64,000 nt of DNA from Naumovozyma dairenensis CBS 421 (taxonomy: Eukaryota; Ascomycota; Saccharomycetes; Saccharomycetales; Saccharomycetaceae): NCBI RefSeq assembly GCF_000227115.2, contig NC_016488.1, positions 718,357-782,356 of the forward strand, written 5' to 3'. The notes under the pieces were generated by a model that saw only the letters and a list, made by a program, of their open reading frames with translations, did no database searches and was not told the origin of the DNA. Below, one piece after another: positions 1 to 8,484 of this stretch (its first letter is position 1; every line of letters starts with the position of its first letter). The translations under genes and the position numbers were made by a program.

Positions 1-1
1 G

Positions 2-529
2 ACATGTTATGAAATGTATCATCAATCTCCTTCTGGGTTGGCTCCTGAAATTGTAGTGTTTAATGATGGGTCCGTACAGTATGAATTTGATGAGGATCAG
101 GATTTTATAGTGAAACCATTAGATAGACATTGTTTGCAAAGACCTGAGACTGTAGAATCAATCATGTTCATGTACCACCTATCGAGTAACGAAGAAGAGG
201 ATGATGAAGCTAAGAAGTATCAATATCGAAAATGGGGTCAAGAAATTTTAAATTCATTCAATGATAATTCTTGTATAGATTGTGAGATACCAAGTGAGAA
301 AAGGTTTACAAGTTTAGATGATTGTTGGTCTATACCAACTGTTAAGAGAGATAATTTAGAAAGTTTTTGGCTGGCTGAAACTTTGAAATATCTATATCTT
401 TTATTCGACGACGAATTTGATACAACGAAATTGACTCAATGGGTATTTACCACTGAAGCTCATCCTCTTCCCGTGTTATCACCAGAAGAATTAACAAACA
501 TGGGACTAACAACTACCTGGTCTTTATGA
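2..529 (+). CDS. MNS1: ER mannosyl-oligosaccharide 1,2-alpha-mannosidase, C-terminal part (window-truncated)
   Basis: This is the 3' end of a glycoside hydrolase family 47 gene; the open frame runs in from the window edge, so the start is missing. The enzyme trims one mannose from Man9GlcNAc2 on N-glycoproteins in the endoplasmic reticulum. About 175 residues are visible. The segment beginning SPSGLAPEIVVFND and the C-terminal TEAHPLPVL, where the Thr of TEAH contributes to calcium binding in GH47 enzymes, are family hallmarks. The tail LTTTWSL at the stop is also typical of the yeast protein. The next gene, NMD5, is its neighbour in S. cerevisiae too (YJR131W-YJR132W), which supports orthology. 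The ATG at position 14 is internal and should not be taken as the start. Confidence 0.9.
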   Translation, partial: TCYEMYHQSPSGLAPEIVVFNDGSVQYEFDEDQDFIVKPLDRHCLQRPETVESIMFMYHLSSNEEEDDEAKKYQYRKWGQEILNSFNDNSCIDCEIPSEKRFTSLDDCWSIPTVKRDNLESFWLAETLKYLYLLFDDEFDTTKLTQWVFTTEAHPLPVLSPEELTNMGLTTTWSL

Positions 530-830
530 ATCAAGTTCGAGTGCCAACTGAAGTTAAAAGACGATTGGCGATGGATAACCCGGACGACAAATTTTTCGAG
601 AAAAGTGAAAAAATTGAAATAGTTACATATAGAAAAATATATATTATATTATATAGATTTTACAATCAATAAAAGAGAAGAGCATCGCTGATTTGATATC
701 TTGACCCAACAGCACTTCTTTTACCTCAAGACATAGGCATACCCTATTAAGAACGTGTTATACAATACGTGCTGAGATTGCATTATATTCCAATAGAAAA
801 ACACAAACAAACCGTCATCTCATTCTTCTA

Positions 831-3800
831 ATGGATCACAATACTATACTGCAATGTTTTGCAGCTACTTTAGATCAAAATTTTACTATTAGATCTGATG
901 CAGAAACTCATTTGAAGCAATTTAGTTCAAACCAAGGGTTTCTCCAAATATGTCTAGATATTATCTCCTCCAACGAGGTGGATGATAGTATTAAAATGGC
1001 TGCATCATTATATTTCAAAAACAAAATCGCTACTAGTTGGAACTCTAAATCGTCATATGCTTCTGCTACAAATACTATTGCAATAAATAAAGATGAAAAA
1101 TTATTAATTAGAGATTTATTAATTCAAACAATGTTAAAATGTTCCAAAAATTCACCTCGTTGTATCAAAGTTTTGAAATATGCATTATCTGAAATTATAC
1201 TTAATGATTATCCTGAAAAGAGTTGGGAATCATTATTACCTCAATCTTTTGAATTGTTATCCAATTCAAATAATGATATAGATACTATTAACATTGCATT
1301 GATTTGTATCTCTGAAGTGTTCCGTACTTATAGATGGAAATATAACGATGCAAGACAAGATTTAGAAGTTTTAATCATGGAATATTTCCCATCTTTATTA
1401 ACTTTTGCAAATGACGTATTGTTTAATAACGGTACAAATATGAATAACCAACAAATTGGTGATTTAACTAAATTGGTAATCAAGACCTATAAATTCGTTA
1501 GCTACTATGATTTACCATTCGTTTTACAACGCCAAGAATTCTTTATTCCATGGGCTAATTTTTTCGTGACAATTATTCAACAAGATTTACCAATAGAGTT
1601 CTTAAATTCCACTGCAAATGATCCAAGTTCAAGAAGCAGAAATCCATGGGTGAAATGTAAAAAATGGGCTATGGGTAATATATATAGATTATTTTCTAGA
1701 TACGCGGTTAATTCCATCACGAAAAAATTTGAATATAATGATTTTAAAACTGTATTCTTGAATGAATTTAGTCCACAATTTTTACAATTATTGTTTCAAC
1801 AAATTGAAAAATGGGGTAATGCAAACTATTGGTTAAGTGATGAATCATTATATTATTCATTGAGTTTCTTTGAACAATGTATATCTATGAATTCCACTTG
1901 GAAATTAATTTCTTCACATTATTTGAACATTTTACAACATATCATCTTCCCATTGTTAACTCCAAATGAAGACACTCTAGAAACTTTTGAAAATGATCCA
2001 CAAGAATATATTCATAGAAATTTGGAACTTTGGGATGATGATTATTCCCCAGATTTAGCTGCAATTTCATTCATTGTTACTGCAGTTCATAAACGTAGCA
2101 AGAGAACTTTAGAACCAACTTTAGATTTCATTATTCAAGCATTACAATCAAACATGTCTAATGGCAATGATATAACACTAAATAATGCTGTTCAAATTGA
2201 ATCCTCTTTAAGAATGTTTTCAAGTATCATAGATAAGTTAACACAACAAGATTCTCCATATTTGAATCATTTAGATGGCTTCTTAAAGAAGTTTGTCATT
2301 CCATTTTTCAATTCTAATTTTGCCATCTTAAGAACTCGTGTTTGTGAAATTTGTTCCAAATTGAATCCAATTGATATTAAAGATCCAGAAAATCGGGTAA
2401 TCATTTTCAACGGCATTGTTTCATGCTTCAATGAATCCAAAGATGATTCATTACCTGTCAATTTATCCGCAGCATTAGCATTACAAGTATTCATCGATGA
2501 TAACCAATTCAAACAAGTTGTTTCTGAATATGTTATCCCCATGATGGAAAGATTATTACAATTATCAAATGATTTTGAAACAGATGCAATTTCTGGAGTC
2601 ATGCAAGAATTCGTAGAGCAATTTGCAGAACAACTACAACCATTTGGTGTGGAATTAATGAATAATTTGGTTCAACAATTTTTGAAATTAGCCATTGAAT
2701 TAAATGAAGCGGCAAATTTTGATCCAAATACAATTATCAATGTGAAAGATATGCCTGATGAAGGTGATAAACAAATGGCTGCCATTGGGATTTTATCCAC
2801 TGCTATTTCTATCTTATTATCTTTTGAAAATTCTCCTGATATTGTTAAGAATTTAGAACAATCATTTTATCCCGCTGCTGAGTTTATATTGAAGAATAAT
2901 ATGGAAGACTTCTATAGAGAATTGAATGAGTTTATTGAAAATTCTACATTTTTATTGAGAAGCATAAATCCAATCATTTGGAAAATTTTGGAATTGATTG
3001 GAGATAATAATAAGAATGAAAATTCCATGATTCCATTTTATTTGGAAGATTTCATGTTATCATTGAATAATATTATAATTTATGGTAAAGAAGAATTATG
3101 TAAAAATGAATTCTATACAAAGATCATTATAGAAATTTATGAAAAGGCAATTCAAGCTGAGGAAAATACTTTAGATGATATGAAAAATATTTTCCAATTA
3201 TCACAAATGATGATACTAGCATTAGGTGATCATTTACCATCAATTTTCAAAGAAAAATTCTTAACTGATGTTATGAAGGCAATTATTGAAGAGAAGGAAG
3301 ATGGATTAAAGAAACACATTGTGTTTGCTGTTACGTCATACAATGTTATCACTGCTAGTTTATGTTCAAGTTCTCCAACTTTGACATTACAATTTTTGAA
3401 GCAACATAATTGTCTTGAATTATTTTTACAACTTTGGTTTACCAATTTTATTCCAAATTATACAAGAGTTTATGATATTAAATTATCATTAATTGCTGTT
3501 TTAAATATATGTTGTAATATGACAACAAATGCTTTCCATACCTTGGGGTTGGAATCTTTGTTAGATCAAATTGGTAAAGTTGTCGTTCAATTGATAGCCA
3601 AATTACCAATTGCCATTAAAGAATTGAATGATAAAAAGAGAGAATTTAGTAATTTCGACGCTAATAAATGGGATGATTCTAATGGTGTTTTTGATAAAGC
3701 ATTTAATGATGATGACGAAATCGACGAAAATGCTGATGATGACGAAGTTAATGGTGATGAGGAAGCTGATGATGTAAGGAAATTGATGGATATGTTAGAG

Positions 3801-4040
3801 AAAGATAATGGAGATGATTATCAATTCGTACATTCAGGTACATTTAATGAAGCAGATTCATTTGATGATTTAGAAGAAGATCCTTTAACAGAATCCATTT
3901 TACACAATATTGATGCATTCAGTCTGTTTAAAGAATCATTTGCTAACTTAGAACAGAACGATGTGACAAGGTATCAAACTTTAATGCATTCATTAAGTGA
4001 GGAAGAAATACAAATATTAAGACACACACTATCTTTATAA
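831..4040 (+). CDS. NMD5: Importin-beta family karyopherin Nmd5 (Kap119)
   Basis: The 1069-residue protein matches yeast Nmd5 (about 1048 residues) along its length. Nmd5 is a nuclear import receptor for cargo such as TFIIS, Hog1 and Crz1. The N-terminal importin-beta domain (about residues 20-100) includes AASLYFKNKI, and helical HEAT-type repeats follow. The stretch VMQEFVEQFAEQLQPFGVEL near residue 590 is nearly identical to the S. cerevisiae protein as I recall it. A very acidic loop (DDDEIDENADDDEVNGDEEADD region, about residues 960-990) precedes a conserved FDDLEEDPLT motif near the C-terminus. The ATG at 831 is the first in frame and follows an A-rich leader. The paralogue-like family member SXM1 is less similar. 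Order MNS1-NMD5 agrees with YJR131W-YJR132W. Confidence 0.95.
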   Translation: MDHNTILQCFAATLDQNFTIRSDAETHLKQFSSNQGFLQICLDIISSNEVDDSIKMAASLYFKNKIATSWNSKSSYASATNTIAINKDEKLLIRDLLIQTMLKCSKNSPRCIKVLKYALSEIILNDYPEKSWESLLPQSFELLSNSNNDIDTINIALICISEVFRTYRWKYNDARQDLEVLIMEYFPSLLTFANDVLFNNGTNMNNQQIGDLTKLVIKTYKFVSYYDLPFVLQRQEFFIPWANFFVTIIQQDLPIEFLNSTANDPSSRSRNPWVKCKKWAMGNIYRLFSRYAVNSITKKFEYNDFKTVFLNEFSPQFLQLLFQQIEKWGNANYWLSDESLYYSLSFFEQCISMNSTWKLISSHYLNILQHIIFPLLTPNEDTLETFENDPQEYIHRNLELWDDDYSPDLAAISFIVTAVHKRSKRTLEPTLDFIIQALQSNMSNGNDITLNNAVQIESSLRMFSSIIDKLTQQDSPYLNHLDGFLKKFVIPFFNSNFAILRTRVCEICSKLNPIDIKDPENRVIIFNGIVSCFNESKDDSLPVNLSAALALQVFIDDNQFKQVVSEYVIPMMERLLQLSNDFETDAISGVMQEFVEQFAEQLQPFGVELMNNLVQQFLKLAIELNEAANFDPNTIINVKDMPDEGDKQMAAIGILSTAISILLSFENSPDIVKNLEQSFYPAAEFILKNNMEDFYRELNEFIENSTFLLRSINPIIWKILELIGDNNKNENSMIPFYLEDFMLSLNNIIIYGKEELCKNEFYTKIIIEIYEKAIQAEENTLDDMKNIFQLSQMMILALGDHLPSIFKEKFLTDVMKAIIEEKEDGLKKHIVFAVTSYNVITASLCSSSPTLTLQFLKQHNCLELFLQLWFTNFIPNYTRVYDIKLSLIAVLNICCNMTTNAFHTLGLESLLDQIGKVVVQLIAKLPIAIKELNDKKREFSNFDANKWDDSNGVFDKAFNDDDEIDENADDDEVNGDEEADDVRKLMDMLEKDNGDDYQFVHSGTFNEADSFDDLEEDPLTESILHNIDAFSLFKESFANLEQNDVTRYQTLMHSLSEEEIQILRHTLSL

Positions 4041-4479
4041 GAACTTTACTAAAAAAGTTGAAAACTAGAAGCGGGAACAAAAGAAAAGAGAAAAGAAACA
4101 AAATCATAACAAGCATGTATATTCTTGCAAATATATATATATATATCATTGCACGATTATAAAATATAACGTAATTTAAAGCAAGCAGGGAAGAATAGAC
4201 AAGAAAAGACAGGAATAATAATCTAAAGGATCGTCTTATGATGATCCATTTAGTAGCTTCTCAAAAAATGTTGATTTTTCCAAATTGTGACACAGTATCT
4301 CTGGTATTTGTGTAAATAGCTAAGCTGACTCAGCTAGCGGGCACAGACATATGGAAGTAAGTTTGATAAAAGAATTGTACTTGAAGGAAAAGAATAGTCT
4401 ATTATTACTTTACGTCTATTTCTTTTAATAATTAATATAAAGCAACTTTAGTGTTTGTGACGCGGCCCGGGTAACAGGG

Positions 4480-4490
4480 AAAATTTTTCA
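4480..4490 (-). promoter_or_regulatory. RRPE box of UTP9 promoter
   Basis: AAAATTTTTCA reads TGAAAAATTTT on the other strand, an exact match to the ribosomal RNA processing element consensus bound by Stb3. It lies about 210 bp before the UTP9 ATG and 26 bp before a PAC box, the usual pairing in ribosome-biogenesis genes. Confidence 0.75.
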
Positions 4491-4516
4491 AAATTAAAAA
4501 ACCCACCTCATCTCAT

Positions 4517-4524
4517 CTCATCGC
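4517..4524 (-). promoter_or_regulatory. PAC box of UTP9 promoter
   Basis: CTCATCGC is the reverse of GCGATGAG, the core of the PAC element bound by Dot6/Tod6. Its position next to the RRPE and in front of an rRNA-processing gene makes a functional role likely. Confidence 0.75.
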
Positions 4525-4697
4525 ATCACAATCTCATAGAGTACGTATGTAGACTAGAATAAAAGATATAGGAACATAGTAATACAGCTCTGTAGGTCTG
4601 GTGATTACTAGCCAATTAATCTTGTAGTATTGTCGAAGTGCCGAGAATAGCCCCCCCCACAGTAAAGAGAATATATCCTTCATCAATACCACTTACT

Positions 4698-6380
4698 ATG
4701 ACAATTGAACCTAGTGGGTCATTTTCCCCAGATGCAAGCAGATTTGTGATTAGAACTATTACACCACAAAAAAATTCTGTCGATATATATCCATTAGATG
4801 CATCCAATGGTTATAAGATCAATAGTTCATTGGTTAGTCATCTTGACTATGAAGCCAATGATTTAGTTGGGAAAGATGTCAATGCATATGCCTGGTGTAC
4901 TGGCATGGATATGAATGATGGTGATGTACCAAGTCAAACAAAGAGGAAAATGACTGCTGAAAATGATGGTGAAGATGAAGAAAACTCTATGAGAAAAGTT
5001 TCTCAACGTGGGGACTTCCTTGTTAATATATTTGACGATGGGAAAATTGTAGTATTTTCTGCGGATGGGAAAGGTATTGTTAATATAATCCGTTTTAAGG
5101 AAAAATTGAAAGGTTATGCTATAGATGGTCCATATATTTGGCTACATGATGAAAATGATTGTTTAAAGAAGTATGAATATAATAAAGCTAAGCCTATCAA
5201 AACTTTCCATCTAATTGAAGGGAAGGGTGATGTGGAACTCCGTTTAGATTCTACAATTACCACTAATGGTATCACGTATTTGGTCTTGATGTCCAAGAGC
5301 GAAGTACTAATTATTGATCCAACTAAGAGAAGACCTAGTACATTTAGGAAATATGGAATTGATAACCCAAGATGGTGTGATATAACTAATGATGGCAAGT
5401 TTTTCATTCATACAATAGACGGGACCAATATCTTTGATTTAGAAACTAATCAAATGGTACAAAACTTTGACGACAACACGTGTGTGACGAAAATTTATGA
5501 TGATCTATTGTTTTGTTTAAGTTTTGAAAATGAAATACTTGTTTATAAACTCAAAGAGAGAAACCTTCTCTGTAAAATTATAGTAGGAGCAGAAACTGTG
5601 CTTGATTTTAAAGTTATTGGTCAAGATTTATTGATAGCATGGTTAAATGTGAACGAGCCAAATTTCAAACTAATCTCACTAGATAGCATAAGGGGTAACA
5701 AAGAAATTATACTTAATGAAGCCCCAAAATCAGAACAACAACTAGTAGCGGATGGTACAAATGGTCTTGCTGAAGTTGAAAGTAAGAACGAAGAACCTGA
5801 AACACAAAAACTAATAAAAGAAAAACCAACTAAAGCTGAACAAACCGAGTTAAGCTCTTTGTTAGTAAAGGAATTGGCAGAATCCGATTTTCGGAATAAT
5901 ACTACAGCTGTTCTAGAATTGGTTGTATCAGAGAAATGGAGTGAACCAAAGATAAAGTCGTTTGTCACACAGAAATTACAAGGGCAAGATATAATTTTGA
6001 AATTCACTAACCTAATAGTTATTGAGCTACAGAAAACTACTGATAATAAAGAAATATTGTCTCTATGGTTGAAATATATTCTTCTTTGTAAAAGGGATCA
6101 ACTAAATACATCTTCAAACAAGTCATTAAAGAAGAATTTGAAACATTTAAAAACATCTTTGAGAATTTCCAGTGAAACATTACCAATTTTATTGAGCATG
6201 CAAGGTAGATTAGAAATGTTAAAGAGACAAGCCTCATTAAGAAAAGAATTATCGGAATTAGATTTAGAAGAAACAACTGGACCAGATGGCATTGAATCCG
6301 TAGTAGTCAATGAAGGGACTGAAGAAGATAATTTGAATACATCGTCTGCTGATATATATGTAGACGCTACTGAGTTTTAA
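4698..6380 (+). CDS. UTP9: U3 snoRNP / t-UTP subunit Utp9
   Basis: Utp9 belongs to the t-UTP (UtpA) module of the small-subunit processome, acting in the nucleolus on pre-rRNA transcription and early 18S processing. The predicted protein is 560 residues, close to the roughly 575 of S. cerevisiae. An N-terminal WD-like propeller region opens with GSFSPDASRF and QKNSVDIYPL, and the helical C-terminal domain contains LLSMQGRLEMLKRQ, both recognisable from yeast Utp9. An acidic, Glu-rich linker lies around residues 370-390. The open frame extends 20 codons upstream to a GTG, but the ATG at 4698 aligns with the family start. In S. cerevisiae the gene is YHR196W on chromosome VIII, the duplicated sister of this region. 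RRPE and PAC boxes upstream fit its job. Confidence 0.93.
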   Translation: MTIEPSGSFSPDASRFVIRTITPQKNSVDIYPLDASNGYKINSSLVSHLDYEANDLVGKDVNAYAWCTGMDMNDGDVPSQTKRKMTAENDGEDEENSMRKVSQRGDFLVNIFDDGKIVVFSADGKGIVNIIRFKEKLKGYAIDGPYIWLHDENDCLKKYEYNKAKPIKTFHLIEGKGDVELRLDSTITTNGITYLVLMSKSEVLIIDPTKRRPSTFRKYGIDNPRWCDITNDGKFFIHTIDGTNIFDLETNQMVQNFDDNTCVTKIYDDLLFCLSFENEILVYKLKERNLLCKIIVGAETVLDFKVIGQDLLIAWLNVNEPNFKLISLDSIRGNKEIILNEAPKSEQQLVADGTNGLAEVESKNEEPETQKLIKEKPTKAEQTELSSLLVKELAESDFRNNTTAVLELVVSEKWSEPKIKSFVTQKLQGQDIILKFTNLIVIELQKTTDNKEILSLWLKYILLCKRDQLNTSSNKSLKKNLKHLKTSLRISSETLPILLSMQGRLEMLKRQASLRKELSELDLEETTGPDGIESVVVNEGTEEDNLNTSSADIYVDATEF

Positions 6381-7296
6381 AAAAACAACGGAAAAGTACC
6401 AAAAAATAATGAGCTACCAAAATCAGTGTGATACAAAAGATAGTTTTATAGAACCGAAGTGAATATCATCTTAGGGAAGCATTTAATTATTGTTCATTTG
6501 CATATATGTAAGATATAAACTTTATAATTTACTTCGAACCCCCTTCACTCTAACTTCCTATAGTTGCATTAACCTCAGCTAAAACGATTACCAAAACTAC
6601 TCAAGTTGTCCCCATTGGATCCCTAATGCTTATCTAATGATTTCGGAATATACAACACAGTACTAGCCTTGGTAGTTTCTCTTGGCTATTAACTATATAA
6701 CTAGGGCCCATAATGTAATCTAATCTAAGTAATGAAATTCAACAAGAGAAGCTAGGATCCGTACATTTAAATTCATGTCACATATTCTGCCTGATAATAT
6801 CATCTAAGAGGAAAGGAAGTCTTTTCATAACTATGATTGTGGTAGTACCACCTCTCCGTTGGATTTATTCTACAATTTACCAACCCATTACTTGAGCGTC
6901 CGTTTTCAACAGGTAGTCAAATTCGTCGACATAATATTTGAGGTTTACGACCCCCTCTAAAACCACGATGGTCATACGTTTAGAATTTAGTCACTGACCT
7001 GTCATAAGAATAGATCTCTTCAATGGTTTGAACAAGAATTGAATTCTACAACAGTAACACCTAAGAGGCAAGAGCTGTCAAGTTTTATATCTTCATTATT
7101 CCAACGCTTCCTAACTTTACTCAAGTAAGTAGCATAACTCGATCATCATCCGGTGACAGTGGTCAGTCGGCTAACTAATTAGTAGTGGAAAATGTTTGTA
7201 CATAATCATCTTTATCTGCTTCATCTACCCACTTACGTTACATATGTTAGTACCAGTTTACGTACGTAACTTTACGTACTTTTCTGGGAGGACGAA

Positions 7297-7312
7297 AGCG
7301 ATGCTCATCGCT
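7297..7312. promoter_or_regulatory. Palindromic PAC element of XPT1 promoter
   Basis: AGCGATG-CT-CATCGCT is a perfect 7-bp inverted repeat with a 2-bp centre. Its right half, CTCATCGC at 7304-7311, is an exact PAC core and the left half is a near-PAC in the opposite sense. It sits about 240 bp before the XPT1 ATG. Confidence 0.65.
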
Positions 7313-7344
7313 GGAACTGAAATAATTTATATAAATCTTGTCAG

Positions 7345-7355
7345 AAAATTTTTCA
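7345..7355 (-). promoter_or_regulatory. RRPE box of XPT1 promoter
   Basis: AAAATTTTTCA (reverse TGAAAAATTTT) matches the RRPE consensus, 33 bp after the PAC core and about 195 bp before the XPT1 start. The PAC-RRPE pair suggests purine salvage is co-regulated with ribosome biogenesis here. Confidence 0.65.
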
Positions 7356-7548
7356 CTTCGAGCTTTTTTGGTCTTTATTTGTTTAAGATTCTCGAGGAAT
7401 AATGATAGAAGAGGCTTCCTTTGTACATTTGGATTATCTCTTTATCATTCATTAGTAGTATCTTTTTTTCTCAAGATAGGTAAGCCAAACTGGTACGACC
7501 ATCCGTTCATTCTAGTGCATATAAATATTATAAGTCCATCACGAAAAA

Positions 7549-8178
7549 ATGAGTAACGCTGATAAGATGTACATCTCGTACAATAACATTCACAAATTAT
7601 GCCAAAAGATTGCTAAGCAAATCTTAGAAAGGAATGAAAGACCTGATATCATTATCGCCATCACTGGTGGAGGTATGATTCCCGCTAGAATTATTAGATC
7701 TTTCTTGAAAGTTAAAGGTCAAAAAAACATTCCAATTCAAGCAATTGGGTTATCTTTATATGAAGATCTTGGTTTAGATACTACTGTTGAAACTATCGGT
7801 AAAGAAGTTATCAGAACACAATGGTTAGATTTTATGGCATTAGATAAACATTTCGATTCTTTAATTGGTAAGAAAGTTTTGATTGTTGACGAAGTAGATG
7901 ATACTAGAACTACTCTACATTATGCTGTTTCTGAATTAGAGAAAGAAGTTGTTGAACAACAAAAAAGATTAAATAGATTAGATGAAGAAACATTGTTTTC
8001 TGTCTTTGTTCTACATAATAAAGACAAACCAAAGAAGGCAGATTTACCAAAGGAAATGCTTGAATCTGGTCGTTATTTAGCTGCTGTCACAGTTCCTGAC
8101 AAATGGTTATGTTATCCATGGGAGGCTGAAGACATTGAAGAACACACTAACTTGGCTAAATTACAAGGAAATGATTGA
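7549..8178 (+). CDS. XPT1: Xanthine phosphoribosyltransferase
   Basis: Xpt1 converts xanthine and PRPP to XMP in purine salvage and is cytosolic. The protein is 209 residues, the same length as S. cerevisiae Xpt1, and is nearly colinear with it. ITGGGMIPARIIRSFL lies at residues 38-53. The PRPP-binding motif VLIVDEVDDTRTT is at 110-122 with the two acidic residues and the TRTT loop intact. The C-terminal WLCYPWEAEDIEEHT motif is also conserved. The ATG at 7549 follows an A-rich stretch and matches the family start. In S. cerevisiae the gene (YJR133W) is directly beside SGM1; here SEC39 lies between them. Confidence 0.96.
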   Translation: MSNADKMYISYNNIHKLCQKIAKQILERNERPDIIIAITGGGMIPARIIRSFLKVKGQKNIPIQAIGLSLYEDLGLDTTVETIGKEVIRTQWLDFMALDKHFDSLIGKKVLIVDEVDDTRTTLHYAVSELEKEVVEQQKRLNRLDEETLFSVFVLHNKDKPKKADLPKEMLESGRYLAAVTVPDKWLCYPWEAEDIEEHTNLAKLQGND

Positions 8179-8484
8179 TCTGTATTATATTATAGGTAGC
8201 CTTAATAGGTTATATAACAACATATTGCATGCTATGTCATTTTAAAAACTTCTATTAAATTAAATTTAAATCGCCCGAAACTACCAATATGATCGCAGCA
8301 TAATTTATATCCTTCATGAGAGATAGTACGTATATTATATTTTATTATAGATAAAGTATCGCCAAAGTAATGCATCTATATAGTGGATTCTTGCTCTTTT
8401 GTTTCAATTGAATGAATTGCATAGGTGTTTTTTACTCAGGATTCAATTAAAGGGAACGATGTCTACGGGTACTATTAAATATTA
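8179..8484. other. XPT1-SEC39 convergent 3' region
   Basis: Short AT-rich spacer between two convergent genes. It should hold both polyadenylation regions; nothing else is seen. Confidence 0.5.

Larger units (their letters stand above)
4041..4697. other. NMD5-UTP9 intergenic spacer
   Basis: No convincing gene is seen. The left part holds an AT dinucleotide run near 4131-4146 that may serve the NMD5 3' end. The right part is the UTP9 promoter and contains the RRPE and PAC boxes listed separately. An eight-C run at about 4651 lies upstream of the chosen UTP9 start. Confidence 0.6.
6381..7548. other. UTP9-XPT1 intergenic region
   Basis: About 1.2 kb with many stops in all frames and no recognisable gene. 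In the ancestral order RIX1/IPI2 (YHR197W) would be expected near here, but I see no remnant of it. The right-hand 250 bp is the XPT1 promoter with RRPE and PAC boxes. Confidence 0.5.

Noticed and set aside
4638..4697. Twenty extra N-terminal codons of UTP9
   Set aside because: The frame opens with GTG and the sequence includes a C8 run; the ATG at 4698 aligns with the family start.
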